Notes: generated by a model not told the origin, from the sequence alone. A DNA stretch of 64,000 bases from Barnesiella merdipullorum (GCA_019116365.1 DXBT01000020.1:3450-67449), one strand, 5' to 3'; counted from the first letter of the stretch, positions 54,059 through 63,877 are shown. Made by a program: numbers and translations.

Positions 54059-54083
54059 ATTTCTATTTGTTATTTGCTATGAC

Positions 54084-57000
54084 TTAAAAATCAATTTTCA
54101 AATTCACACCAACCGAACGGGTCGAAGGCATATTGAATACATCGAATGCACCCAAACCGTTTTTGGTCGAGAGGGCGATATCGGGATCAACCGGAGCGTC
54201 CTTGTAGATGAAGAAGAGGTTACGACCCACTACCGAAAGCGACAGGTTGCGGATAACACCACCGAAGAGGTTGTGGAATGAATAACCCAGCGAGAGCTCG
54301 GCCAGACGGAAGTTGGTAGCATCATATACATATTGCGAACCGAAACGGTTACCACCTACGGCTTGGTAGTACTCTTGAATAGGAGCTACGTTGCCGTCGG
54401 GCATAATCATACCCGGTTTGGTTTTCGAACCGTCGGGCGAAGTCCACAAGAGATTGTGAGCGGCTGCATAGTCGCGGGCATCGCCTACCCGTTTCGAAAC
54501 GCCTTGATAGTCGAGGTAAGCCTCGGTGAGCGAAATAACCTTACCACCGATGCGGCCGTTAACCAGGAAGTAGAGCGAGAGGTCTTTCCAAGTAATGGTG
54601 TTACCCCAACCCAGTTGGAAATCGGAGTTCATGTTGCCCAAGTAAACATAGTCGGTCGTACTCAATTGGGGAGCACCCTCGGAGCTCAACCAGATGCTGC
54701 CATCGGCATTACGACGGAAGTCGAGAGCATACATGTCACCATAAGAACCACCTTCGTCATAACGAACCACGATGTTACCACCGGCAATCTTCTGTTCGAG
54801 TTTGGCCGAGTTACCCTGGTCATCTTTGAAGGTCTTCAAAATCTTGTTTTCGTTATACGAGAAGTTAACCGAAGTTCTCCACATCCAGTCTTTTGAGAAG
54901 TTGAGCGAGTAAGAGAGCGTGGTCTCAACACCTTGGTTGCGAATCATACCGGTATTGACGGGTTTGATTTTACCACCCGTGGTTGCCTGCAGGAAGTAGC
55001 TGTTGCACAGGCGAGTGTGATAGTAGGTCAAATCCCAGTTGAGGGCACTCTCGAAGAACGATACATCGAAACCGGCCTCGAACGATTTGGAAGTCTCGGG
55101 CAGCGGGTTGTCGAAGTAACCATAGGTCGAAGCGGCAATAGCTCCCGTAGCCAAATCGGCATTACCCATGCTGAACACCTCGTTGGGGATCGAGTTACCT
55201 ACCTCACTATACGATGCACGCAGTTTCAAGTGAGTGATAAACTCGGGCATGGTGATGTATTTGTGCATCAAAGTATTGGCACCTACCGAGAAGTAACCGT
55301 AGTTATCGGGAGTACCGCGATACTCAAACTGTTTGAAGGCACGGTACCAGTCTTGACGGTAGCTACCTTCCAAATATACATAATCCTTATAACCTACCTG
55401 ACCGGTGAAGAAGAGGCCCTTGTCCCAGTTGGACGAAAGCGAATAGGCATTCAAGTTATTGCTTCCCCACATGGCATTGGGCTCGAAGAAGTTGATGCGG
55501 GTAGGCAACTCGTTCATATTGGTATAGGAGAAATAGGTGGCACGAGTCCATATCTTTTGGGTTTCGCCTTTCACCGTGTGACCTACCCAACCGGCCGATG
55601 CCGATACCGAGAAGTCTTTGATCTCTTTGTTATAGCTCAACATGGCATCTACATAGACGTCGTTACTCCAGAGGAGGTCTTGTCCATACATACCGTAGTC
55701 TTCGATAGCAGCCACATTCTGGGTAGTAGCATAACGATTGGTGAAGCCTTTGTATTTGGCACGATCCATGTTCAAACGACCTTGAACTTTCAAGCCGGGG
55801 ATAATTTCGTAGCTGGCCGAAATGTATCCATAGGCACGCTCTTCGGTATTCTCACTTTGGTTTACATTAGTAATCCAGTAGGGGTTGTTGTTACCCGGCG
55901 AGAAATAGGCCCACTGTTGCATGGGACCCGACAGTTGGGTAGTAGCCGAGGGAACCCATTGTCTCTGGTCATTGTAATAGCCATAGATATTCGAGGTCCA
56001 GGTACCTTGGCCCATGTAGTTCTTGCGATAGTAGTCCATGTCGATGTTTCGCGGCATGCGATACAAGTCGTACAAGGGGTTCATGACCGTACCACCACCG
56101 GGGCGGTTCTTGGTCTTGGCATGAACGTAGTTCAACGACAGGTCGATATTCAGTTTCTTTTTGAACAGCGAGTAGTTCTGACGGAACGAGAAGGTGTTAC
56201 GTTGATAGGTGTTGTTGGGCACCATACCGTCGGAGTATGAGTTGGCATACGAGAAGTAGGAACGAACCTTCTCGGTACCACCGCTAATCGAAACTGAGTT
56301 GTTGTAGGTAGCACCCGTTTCGAAGAAGTCGGAGATATCGTCCTTGGCATAGTTGCGCAGGTGTGCTCCCTGATAAGCAAGCTCCTCGGGAGTCATGTCG
56401 CTTATCTTCTTGCCCCAGCTCTCAAGCGAAAGCGTATTGGCAGCCAGGTTTACATCGGCACCATAAGTGTTTTGAATCTGGGGAAGAACCAGCGGCGTCT
56501 CGAACGTTACGTTGGAGTTTACGCTCACCGATACACTACCCTCTTTACCACGCTTGGTGGTAATCATCAGCACACCGTTGGCAGCAGCACTACCGTACAG
56601 GGCGGCGGCATTGGCACCTTTCAAGATGTTGATGCTCTCGATATCGTCGGGGTTCACCAGCGAAAGAGCATCACCACCCTCGGCCGTGCTCGAATAGGTA
56701 AGGGCGCTACCATCGCTACTCCACGACGAAGCGGCACCACCAATCTGGTTGGTCATAGGGATACCATCGATAACGATAAGCGGGCTGTTGTTACCCATAA
56801 CCGATTTGTTACCACGCAACAAGATTTTGGAAGTACCACCGGCACCACCGGCACTCTGTGTAATCGTTACACCAGCAGCCTTACCTTGTAGTGAGTTTAC
56901 AAAGTTGGCATCCTGTACTTTCATCAGCTCGTCGCCTTTGATTTCTTGAGTAGCATAGGTCAGCGACGACTCTTTACGGGTAATACCCATGGCCGTTACA

Positions 57001-57401
57001 ACAACTTCGTCGAGAAGTTTGTCGTTGCTGTCCATCACTACATCGATTTTGCTTTGTCCGTTGATAGCTTTCTTGATGGTTTCATAACCGATATAGGAAA
57101 ACTCCAACTCGTTGCTCCCTGCAGGAACTTTAATAGAATAGTTACCGTCAATGTCGGTTGCTACCACTACATTGGTACCTACTACCTTTACGGTAAGACC
57201 GATAAGAGTCTCGCCCGAGGGGTCGGTTACCGTACCGGTAACAACTTTTGTTCCTGCGGCTACATTCTGATTTACACTCTTGACCTGTGTCGCACTCGAC
57301 GCCACAGCCGGGGCTGCACTAGCATGCGCAGCAGTACCGATTCCAAAACCTGAAACCAGTACAAAAGCTACAATAATTGCTTTTAGATTTCTTCTATACA
57401 T
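54084..57401 (-). CDS. SusC/RagA-family TonB-dependent outer-membrane transporter
   Basis: 1105 residues. Signal peptide, carboxypeptidase-regulatory-like domain (about 50-130: VVTGTVTDPSGETLIGLTVKVVGTNVVVATDIDGNYSIKVPAGSNELEFSYIGYETIK), TonB box LDEVVVTAMGI, plug domain (VNSLQGKAAGVTITQSAGGAGGTSKILLRGNKSVMGNNSPLIVIDGIPM) and a barrel ending VGVNLKIDF. First gene of the susC-susD-GH85 operon. It imports a glycan via TonB-ExbBD, which are not encoded here. Confidence 0.96.
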   Translation of the reverse strand: MYRRNLKAIIVAFVLVSGFGIGTAAHASAAPAVASSATQVKSVNQNVAAGTKVVTGTVTDPSGETLIGLTVKVVGTNVVVATDIDGNYSIKVPAGSNELEFSYIGYETIKKAINGQSKIDVVMDSNDKLLDEVVVTAMGITRKESSLTYATQEIKGDELMKVQDANFVNSLQGKAAGVTITQSAGGAGGTSKILLRGNKSVMGNNSPLIVIDGIPMTNQIGGAASSWSSDGSALTYSSTAEGGDALSLVNPDDIESINILKGANAAALYGSAAANGVLMITTKRGKEGSVSVSVNSNVTFETPLVLPQIQNTYGADVNLAANTLSLESWGKKISDMTPEELAYQGAHLRNYAKDDISDFFETGATYNNSVSISGGTEKVRSYFSYANSYSDGMVPNNTYQRNTFSFRQNYSLFKKKLNIDLSLNYVHAKTKNRPGGGTVMNPLYDLYRMPRNIDMDYYRKNYMGQGTWTSNIYGYYNDQRQWVPSATTQLSGPMQQWAYFSPGNNNPYWITNVNQSENTEERAYGYISASYEIIPGLKVQGRLNMDRAKYKGFTNRYATTQNVAAIEDYGMYGQDLLWSNDVYVDAMLSYNKEIKDFSVSASAGWVGHTVKGETQKIWTRATYFSYTNMNELPTRINFFEPNAMWGSNNLNAYSLSSNWDKGLFFTGQVGYKDYVYLEGSYRQDWYRAFKQFEYRGTPDNYGYFSVGANTLMHKYITMPEFITHLKLRASYSEVGNSIPNEVFSMGNADLATGAIAASTYGYFDNPLPETSKSFEAGFDVSFFESALNWDLTYYHTRLCNSYFLQATTGGKIKPVNTGMIRNQGVETTLSYSLNFSKDWMWRTSVNFSYNENKILKTFKDDQGNSAKLEQKIAGGNIVVRYDEGGSYGDMYALDFRRNADGSIWLSSEGAPQLSTTDYVYLGNMNSDFQLGWGNTITWKDLSLYFLVNGRIGGKVISLTEAYLDYQGVSKRVGDARDYAAAHNLLWTSPDGSKTKPGMIMPDGNVAPIQEYYQAVGGNRFGSQYVYDATNFRLAELSLGYSFHNLFGGVIRNLSLSVVGRNLFFIYKDAPVDPDIALSTKNGLGAFDVFNMPSTRSVGVNLKIDF

Positions 57402-57415
57402 ACGTGTATTTATAG

Positions 57416-57427
57416 GTATTCGAATAC
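57416..57427. promoter_or_regulatory. Palindrome in the susC leader
   Basis: GTATTCGAATAC, perfect 12-bp palindrome, 15 bp before the susC ATG; inside the transcript if the -7 box at 57436-57443 is real. Confidence 0.4.
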
Positions 57428-57435
57428 TAAAAAAA

Positions 57436-57443
57436 TAAATTTA
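57436..57443 (-). promoter_or_regulatory. Candidate -7 box for susC
   Basis: TAAATTTA on the minus strand, one base from TAnnTTTG, 35 bp before the ATG. No TTG at -33. Confidence 0.35.
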
Positions 57444-57570
57444 CCTCTCTCATAAAATCTGTTTACTTTTTCCTCATAGGCCTTATATTAATAATGTTAT
57501 ATAAATTTATTTTAGCTGTAAAAAAGACACGAAAATAAACCCTATTCTCACTCACGAAGTTACAACTTGT

Positions 57571-57583
57571 GAGAACAGTTCTC
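57571..57583. promoter_or_regulatory. Dyad in divergent region
   Basis: GAGAAC-A-GTTCTC, perfect 6-1-6, with weaker outer TTGT/ACAA. Candidate operator. Confidence 0.4.
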
Positions 57584-57753
57584 CTTACAATTTATAAATG
57601 ATATATAGTTTTTCTAAACAAGAGTATTGCTTTTTCATGGTTTATTCTCAGGTTTCTCATAACTAATTAATACATTTTGCTATTTCTCTATATTTATATA
57701 ACCCTTTTTCGGGGATTACCCCTAGTCAAAAATCAATATTTTTTTCCTTTTCA

Positions 57754-57775
57754 TAAGAAGTAATTAAGAAGTAAT
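57754..57775. repeat. Tandem 11-bp repeat
   Basis: Two exact, abutting copies of TAAGAAGTAAT. The 11-bp period is about one helical turn, as in sites for tandem-binding regulators (for example LytTR or response regulators). Confidence 0.6.
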
Positions 57776-57914
57776 ATTAAAATATAGCGCATAAAAGGTT
57801 AAAACAAATTGATTTTCAATGATTTTTAAATTGATATCATTAGCATGTTTTTTTATCTCCCATCTCATTTTTTTTACGATTGGGGATTTCGACAGCTATT
57901 CTCATTCACTACTC

Positions 57915-57955
57915 TAAAGATAGGAAGTAATCTTCTCGTGACTATCCTATCTTTA
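57915..57955. other. Long-stem inverted repeat in intergenic DNA
   Basis: Perfect 10-bp arms TAAAGATAGG/CCTATCTTTA (57915-57924 with 57946-57955), loop of 21 bases. Not next to a gene end, so it is not an obvious terminator; could mark a small RNA or an operator. Confidence 0.5.
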
Positions 57956-58030
57956 TCCTCATGGCTCGAAGATCCTATTCATTCCTCTTAAATATTGTAA
58001 TAATACAATGGCGGTTGCAGAAAAAAAGCG

Positions 58031-58038
58031 TATTTTTG
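58031..58038 (+). promoter_or_regulatory. -7 box for the RND operon
   Basis: TATTTTTG, 71 bp before the adaptor ATG. The nearest TTG (58015-58017) is closer than usual for a -33 element (13 bp). Confidence 0.45.
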
Positions 58039-58108
58039 CAAACTATTTCATTCTTCTTTAAATTAGGATTATTGTGTTTCGGCACTAAAAACAACGAATT
58101 TGAACTTT

Positions 58109-59356
58109 ATGACTAAACTTTCTTTTGAAAATATTCGGCGTATGCTACGAAGAATCGGAGGGTATTTGCTGTTGCTGCAAAAACAACTTCGCCGACTTTC
58201 ATTACGTACATGGATGTACATAGCCATAGGCCTATTGCTGATAGGTGGTGGTTTATACTGGTTTTTACGGCCAGCTCCTCCGGGCCCCGATCTTCCGATT
58301 GTCGAGGTTGAGCCTGTGACGACCGACGATGTAGAGATCTATGGCGAATATGTGGGGCGCATCAGAGCCCAGCAGTTTGTCGAGATACGGGCTCGGGTCG
58401 AGGGATTCCTCGAACGGATGCTCTTCGACGAAGGTACTTATGTAAAAAAGGGGCAACCTCTATTCATCATCGACCCCAAACAGTATCAGGCCCGAGCCAA
58501 CAAGGCCAAGGCCCAATTGAACAAGAACAAGGCTTTGGCTTTGAAAGCCGAGCGGGATCTGGAGCGTATCCGCCCGCTGTACCAACAAAATGCGGCCAGC
58601 CAACTCGACCTCGACAACGCCATTGCGTCGTATGAAAGTGCAAAAGCCGAGGTGGAAATGAGCGAAGCCGACCTCATCCAGGCCGAAACAGCCTTGGGAT
58701 ATACGACCGTGAGTTCGCCCATCTCGGGATACATATCGGAGCGCAACGTCGATATAGGTACCCTCGTAAGCCCCGGCGGACAGTCACTGCTGGCTACGGT
58801 CGTGAAGAGCGACACGGTTCGCGTCGATTTCAGCATGACAGGCCTCGACTATCTGAAGAGTAAAGCTCGTAACGTGAATCTGGGTCAGAAAGATACGACC
58901 CGCACGTGGGAGCCCTACATCACCATCACCCTGCCCGACAACTCGGCTTACCCGCAACGCGGTATTGTCGATTTTGCCGACCCCCAGGTCGATCCCAAAA
59001 CGGGAACCTTTTCGGTGCGGGCCGAGATGCCCAACCCCGAACACATCCTGCTCCCGGGTCAGTTTACCAAGGTACGGCTTCTGCTCGACGTGCGCGAGAA
59101 GGCAGTCGTAGTCCCCACCAAAGCCATTGTTATCGAAAAAGGTGGTGCCTACATCTTTGTCGTGCGGGCCGATAGTGTGGCCGAGCGTCGTATGGTCGAA
59201 CTGGGTCCCGAAGTCGGGAACAACGTAATCATCGAGCGGGGGCTCGTACCCAATGAAAATATTGTTGTGGAAGGATACCACAAACTCACTCACGGCGACA
59301 AAGTGATTCCGTCGGTCTATCGAAAGGAGTCGGAAGAAGACCGTTCTAAAAACTAA
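58109..59356 (+). CDS. RND efflux periplasmic adaptor (AcrA/MexA-like)
   Basis: 415 residues from ATG 58109 (a TTG three codons upstream is rejected). N-terminal cytoplasmic stretch and membrane helix (WMYIAIGLLLIGGGLYWFL), then the barrel-sandwich half-motifs YGEYVGRIRAQQFVEIRARVEGFLERMLFDEGTYVKKGQPLFIIDP and ALGYTTVSSPISGYISERNVDIGTLVSPG, an alpha-hairpin with coiled coil between (RANKAKAQLNKNKALALKAERDLERIRPLYQQNAASQLDLDNAIASYESAKAEVEMSEADLIQAE), and the membrane-proximal domain. Anchored by a helix rather than lipid. First of three operon genes, 6 bp before the pump. Confidence 0.93.
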   Translation: MTKLSFENIRRMLRRIGGYLLLLQKQLRRLSLRTWMYIAIGLLLIGGGLYWFLRPAPPGPDLPIVEVEPVTTDDVEIYGEYVGRIRAQQFVEIRARVEGFLERMLFDEGTYVKKGQPLFIIDPKQYQARANKAKAQLNKNKALALKAERDLERIRPLYQQNAASQLDLDNAIASYESAKAEVEMSEADLIQAETALGYTTVSSPISGYISERNVDIGTLVSPGGQSLLATVVKSDTVRVDFSMTGLDYLKSKARNVNLGQKDTTRTWEPYITITLPDNSAYPQRGIVDFADPQVDPKTGTFSVRAEMPNPEHILLPGQFTKVRLLLDVREKAVVVPTKAIVIEKGGAYIFVVRADSVAERRMVELGPEVGNNVIIERGLVPNENIVVEGYHKLTHGDKVIPSVYRKESEEDRSKN

Positions 59357-59362
59357 TGAATT

Positions 59363-62300
59363 ATGAAATCGGACTTCTTTATTGACAGGCCCATATTCTC
59401 GATTGTCATCTCAATCGTGATTGTTATCGTGGGTGTACTGGGACTCATTCTGCTCCCCATTGACCAATACCCACAGATTGTCCCGCCGGTAGTCAAGGTA
59501 TCGGCCTCCTACCCCGGTGCAAGTGCGCAAACCGTCACCCAGGCGGTAGCCACGCCCATCGAGCAGGAGCTGAACGGAACTCCCGGCATGCTCTATATGG
59601 AATCGACCAACAGCAACTCGGGTAGCTTCTCGGCCACCATTACGTTCGATATCTCGACCGACCCCGACCTGGCTGCTGTCGAAATACAGAACCGGGTAAA
59701 ACAGGCCGAAGCCCGACTCCCGGCCGAGGTTGTCCAAAACGGCATCTCGGTAGAGAAACAGGCATCGAGCCGATTGATGACCGTTACGCTGCGGTCGAGC
59801 GACCCGAAATTCGACGAGATATACCTCAGTAACTACGCCACGCTCAACGTGCTGGACATGTTGCGACGGGTCAAGGGCGTAGGTAGCGTATCCAATGTGG
59901 GTAGCCGCTACTATGCCATGCAGATATGGGTGCAACCCGACCGGCTGGCCAACCTCGGCCTCACAGTCGATGACTTGCAAAAGGCCTTGAAAGATCAAAA
60001 CCGCGAATCGGCCGCCGGTGTGCTGGGGCAACAGCCTATCAGCAACATTGACGTGACTACCCCTATCATTGCACAAGGCCGGTTGTCGTCGGTTGCCGAA
60101 TTTGAAGAGATTGTCATTCGAGCCAACCCCGACGGGTCACTGATACGTCTGCGCGACGTAGCTCGCATCTCGCTCGAAGCCCAGTCATACAACACCGAGA
60201 GCGGTATCAACGGAGGCAATGCTGCCGTGCTGAACATCAACATGCTACCTGGAGCCAATGCCATGGAGGTTGCCAAATCGGTCAAGAAAGAGATGGATGC
60301 CATAAGCCGCAATTTCCCCGAAGGTATCACCTATGAGATTCCATTCGATATGACCTCCTACATCTCGCAATCGATCAGCGAGGTGTATCACACTCTTTTC
60401 GAAGCCCTCATCCTGGTAATCCTGGTTGTATTCCTTTCGTTACAGAACTGGCGGGCCACACTCATCCCGGTGATTGCCGTACCCATCTCGTTGATAGGAA
60501 CGTTTGGTATCATGCTGGCCTTTGGATTCTCGCTCAACATGATGACCCTTTTGGGACTTATCCTGGCCATCGGTATCGTAGTGGACGATGCCATCGTGGT
60601 GGTGGAGAATGTCGAGCGCATCATGAACGAAGAGCACCTCGACCCCTACACGGCAACCAAAAAGGCCATGCGGGGACTGGGCAGCGCCATTATCGCCACC
60701 TCGCTGGTATTGTGTGCCGTGTTTGTTCCGGTAAGTTTCCTGGCAGGAATCACCGGCCAACTTTATCGCCAGTTTACCATCACGATTGCCGTGTCGGTAC
60801 TCATTTCGACTGTAGTCGCCCTTACGCTGAGTCCGGCCATGTGCGCACTGTTGCTTCGCCCCGAATCGGGCAAGAAGAAAAACAAAGTGTTCCGATATAT
60901 CAACCTGTGGCTGGCTTTCGGTAACCGGCTCTACGAGCGACTCATTCGCATGGGTTTGAAAAATCCGCGCCGGGTTTTAACCGCCTTTGGGCTCTCACTG
61001 ATTGCTATTTGGCTGCTCAACAAAGTAGTGCCCCAGAGTTTCATGCCGCAGGAAGACCAGGGATACTTTACCGTAGAATTGGAATTGCCCGAGGGTGCTA
61101 CACTCGAGCGCACCCGCAGTGTGACCGACCGGGCCATGAACTATCTGCTCTCGCGCGACGACGTATCCTATGTGCTCAACGTAACCGGATCGAGTCCTCG
61201 CGTGGGAACCAACCAGTCACGAAGCCAGCTGACCGTTATTCTCAAACCCTGGGAAGAGCGCAAGTCGTCAAACCTGCGTGAAATCATGGAAGAGATACGG
61301 CACGAATTTCAGCAATACCCCGAGAGCAAGGTCTATCTGAGTACACCACCGGTTATTCCGGGATTGGGTAGTTCGGGTGGTTTCGAGATGGTACTCGAAG
61401 CTCGCAGCGACGCCAGCTACGAAGACTTGCAACGGGCTACCGATACTCTACTCTATTATGCCTCGCAACGTAAAGAGATAAGCGGCTTGTCCTCGTCTAT
61501 CCAGAATGATATTCCACAACTTTACTTCGACGTGGATCGCGACAAGGCACAAATGCTGGGTGTCAAGATATCCGATATATTCTCGACGCTCAAAACCTTT
61601 ACGGGGTCGATTTATGTAAACGACTTCAATATGTTCAACCGTATTTACCGGGTTTACATCCAGGCCGAAGCTCCCTATCGAGCCCACAAAGAGAATCTGG
61701 GACTCTTCTTCGTCAAAGGTAGCAACAATGCCATGATACCCATCACGGCTCTCGGTACCACATCCTATACAACGGGACCGGGAACCATACGACGATTCAA
61801 CATGTTTACCTCGGCCACCATATCGGGCGAGGCTGCTCCGGGCTACAGTTCGGGACAAGTCATGACCATACTCGAAGATATCGCCAAGAAGCACCTTCCT
61901 TCCAATATTGGCGTAGAATGGAGCGGTCTCTCTTACCAGGAGAAGCACGTGAGCGGACAGACCGGCTATGTGCTGGCCTTGGCCCTGCTCTTTGTATTCC
62001 TCTTCCTGGCCGCCCAGTATGAAAGCTGGTCTATCCCGGTAGCCGTAATCCTATCGCTACCGATAGCCGGTGTAGGAGCCTACTTGGGTAACTGGATTTG
62101 TGGCCTCGAAAACAACATCTACTTCCAGATAGGCTTGGTCATGCTCATCGGTCTGGTAGCCAAAAATGCTATTCTTATCGTCGAGTTTGCCAAAGACGAG
62201 GTGGAACAAGGGAACAACGTGGTCAATGCGGTTATCAAAGCGGCCCACCTGCGGTTCCGCCCCATTGTGATGACCTCGCTGGCCTTCATCCTTGGCATGT

Positions 62301-62461
62301 TGCCGCTCGTCTTTGCCAGCGGTCCGGGTTCGGCCAGCCGCCAAGGTATCGGTACCGGTGTATTCTTTGGTATGATCGTGGCTATCACGATAGGCATTAT
62401 CTTTGTTCCCCTGCTCTTTGTATGGGTTTACAAGTTGAAATTTAAACTGACGAAACGATGA
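59363..62461 (+). CDS. RND multidrug efflux pump, HAE1 type (AcrB/MexB-like)
   Basis: 1032 residues. Starts MKSDFFIDRPIFSIVISIVIVIVGVLGLILLPIDQYPQIVPPVVKVSASYPGASAQTV, hallmark of HAE1 pumps. TM4 contains the proton-relay Asp pair in LAIGIVVDDAIVVVENVERIM, and the Lys in TM10 lies in LIGLVAKNAILIVEFAKDE. ENMxE-like loops and two periplasmic pore halves are present (SGxF..., GSAIIATSLVLCAVFVPVSFLAGITGQLYRQFTITIAVSVL). Exports drugs or bile acids using proton flow. Stop overlaps the OMF start by 4 bp (ATGA). Confidence 0.96.
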   Translation: MKSDFFIDRPIFSIVISIVIVIVGVLGLILLPIDQYPQIVPPVVKVSASYPGASAQTVTQAVATPIEQELNGTPGMLYMESTNSNSGSFSATITFDISTDPDLAAVEIQNRVKQAEARLPAEVVQNGISVEKQASSRLMTVTLRSSDPKFDEIYLSNYATLNVLDMLRRVKGVGSVSNVGSRYYAMQIWVQPDRLANLGLTVDDLQKALKDQNRESAAGVLGQQPISNIDVTTPIIAQGRLSSVAEFEEIVIRANPDGSLIRLRDVARISLEAQSYNTESGINGGNAAVLNINMLPGANAMEVAKSVKKEMDAISRNFPEGITYEIPFDMTSYISQSISEVYHTLFEALILVILVVFLSLQNWRATLIPVIAVPISLIGTFGIMLAFGFSLNMMTLLGLILAIGIVVDDAIVVVENVERIMNEEHLDPYTATKKAMRGLGSAIIATSLVLCAVFVPVSFLAGITGQLYRQFTITIAVSVLISTVVALTLSPAMCALLLRPESGKKKNKVFRYINLWLAFGNRLYERLIRMGLKNPRRVLTAFGLSLIAIWLLNKVVPQSFMPQEDQGYFTVELELPEGATLERTRSVTDRAMNYLLSRDDVSYVLNVTGSSPRVGTNQSRSQLTVILKPWEERKSSNLREIMEEIRHEFQQYPESKVYLSTPPVIPGLGSSGGFEMVLEARSDASYEDLQRATDTLLYYASQRKEISGLSSSIQNDIPQLYFDVDRDKAQMLGVKISDIFSTLKTFTGSIYVNDFNMFNRIYRVYIQAEAPYRAHKENLGLFFVKGSNNAMIPITALGTTSYTTGPGTIRRFNMFTSATISGEAAPGYSSGQVMTILEDIAKKHLPSNIGVEWSGLSYQEKHVSGQTGYVLALALLFVFLFLAAQYESWSIPVAVILSLPIAGVGAYLGNWICGLENNIYFQIGLVMLIGLVAKNAILIVEFAKDEVEQGNNVVNAVIKAAHLRFRPIVMTSLAFILGMLPLVFASGPGSASRQGIGTGVFFGMIVAITIGIIFVPLLFVWVYKLKFKLTKR

Positions 62462-63843
62462 AAGCGATAAAAATAATTCTATCCATATCTCTGGCGGTGC
62501 TCGTTTTGACCGGCTGCTCTATCCAGAAACGCTGTCAAGCGCCCGAACTTAACCTGCCGGACGAAATTATCGCAGGAGAGAACGATACCCTCACCCTTGC
62601 CGACATGGCCTGGTGGGAACTTTATTCCGATTCGACCCTAACCAAACTCATCAACAAAACGTTGAACAACAACCGCAACATGCGTGCCGCCGAAGCTCAC
62701 ATCAGACAGATGCAAGAGCTGTATCGGGTAAACAAGGCATCGCTGTGGCCATCGATCAGCGCCCAAGCGTTTGCCGACCGCGAGACCAATGCCTACTATG
62801 GCGAAAAGGTAAGCATCGAACCCGAACTGAGCCTCAAGGCTTCGTTGAGTTGGGAGATAGATTTGTGGGGCAGCCTGCGCTGGGGCAAGAAAAAGGGTGC
62901 AGCCGAATACCTATCGTCGGTAGAGGCAGCCCGAGCCATGCAAATGACCCTGATTGCCGAGACGGCTACCGCCTACTTCGAACTGGTAGCGCTGGATCAA
63001 GAGCTCGAGATTGTTCTGCAAACGGTAAAAACTCGTGAAGAGAGCGTAAACCAGGCCCGCTTGCGGTTCGAGGGCGGACTCACCTCCGAGACGGCCTATC
63101 AACAGGCTCAGGTAGAGCTGGCCAACGCTTCGGCCCTCATCCCTAATCTGGAACAAAAGATTGCCTTGAAAGAGAACCAGATAGCTGTCTTGTCGGGCGA
63201 ATACCCCTCCAAGATAGAACGTGGCAACTTCGATATGAATATCTCTTTGCCCGAGGATATGCCCATAGGTCTCCCCTCTACCCTGCTGCAACGTCGTCCC
63301 GATGTGCGGCAAGCCGAGCAACAGTTGAAGTCGGCAATGGCTTCGGTGGGCATCGCCTATGCCGACCGTTTTCCCCGGCTCACCATCAATCTGGTAGGCG
63401 GTTTTGAGAATGACGAATTGCGAGGCTATTTCGAGTCTCCCTTCTCCTATGTAGCCGGTAATTTGGTAGCTCCTATCTTCTCATTCGGGAAAAAGAAAGC
63501 GCAATACAAGGCGGCAATGGCGGCCTACGACGAAAAGCGCTATGCCTATGAACAAAAGGTACTCGAGGTATTTCGCGAAGTAAACGATGCCGTTATCACT
63601 TATCAAAAGAAGAGACGCACGTCGGAGTTGCAGCTCAACCTCTTCGAGGCGGCTCAAAAGTACGTCGATTTGGCCCAATTGCAATACCTCAACGGCGTCA
63701 TCCGCTATATCGATGTACTGGATGCCCACCGTAACTTTTTCGATGCTCAAATCGGGTTGAGCAATGCCATACGCGACGAATATCTGGCCATGGTCAACCT
63801 CTATAAAGTTTTGGGCGGAGGCTGGAGTACCCAAGCCGAATAA
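62458..63843 (+). CDS. RND outer-membrane efflux lipoprotein (NodT/OprM-type, TolC family)
   Basis: 461 residues. Lipoprotein signal MKAIKIILSISLAVLVLTGC. Outer-membrane efflux repeats: NKTLNNNRNMRAAEAHIRQMQELYRVNKASLWPSISAQAFA and GLPSTLLQRRPDVRQAEQQLKSAMASVGIAYADRFPRLTINL, with LVAPIFSFGKKKAQYKAAMAAYDEKRYAYEQKVLEVFREVNDAVITYQKKR. Forms the channel for the upstream pump. ATGA overlap shows translational coupling. Confidence 0.95.
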   Translation: MKAIKIILSISLAVLVLTGCSIQKRCQAPELNLPDEIIAGENDTLTLADMAWWELYSDSTLTKLINKTLNNNRNMRAAEAHIRQMQELYRVNKASLWPSISAQAFADRETNAYYGEKVSIEPELSLKASLSWEIDLWGSLRWGKKKGAAEYLSSVEAARAMQMTLIAETATAYFELVALDQELEIVLQTVKTREESVNQARLRFEGGLTSETAYQQAQVELANASALIPNLEQKIALKENQIAVLSGEYPSKIERGNFDMNISLPEDMPIGLPSTLLQRRPDVRQAEQQLKSAMASVGIAYADRFPRLTINLVGGFENDELRGYFESPFSYVAGNLVAPIFSFGKKKAQYKAAMAAYDEKRYAYEQKVLEVFREVNDAVITYQKKRRTSELQLNLFEAAQKYVDLAQLQYLNGVIRYIDVLDAHRNFFDAQIGLSNAIRDEYLAMVNLYKVLGGGWSTQAE

Positions 63844-63877
63844 CCCCTCGGTTCAGCAAAGCAATAACTTAAATAAC

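Larger units (their letters stand above)
57402..58108. other. 707-base AT-rich divergent intergenic region (susC / RND operon)
   Basis: No credible gene. It holds a TAAATTTA box for susC (57436-57443), palindrome GTATTCGAATAC (57416-57427), dyad GAGAAC-A-GTTCTC (57571-57583), near-identical direct repeats CTATTCTCAyTCAC (57542-57555 and 57896-57909), two tandem copies of TAAGAAGTAAT (57754-57764 and 57765-57775), a long stem (57915-57955) and a TATTTTTG box (58031-58038). This looks like a heavily regulated control region. Confidence 0.7.

Noticed and set aside
57402..58108. Invertible promoter of the Bacteroides shufflon type upstream of susC
   Set aside because: No pair of long matching inverted repeats flanking a promoter and no invertase gene is visible; the dyads are short and local.
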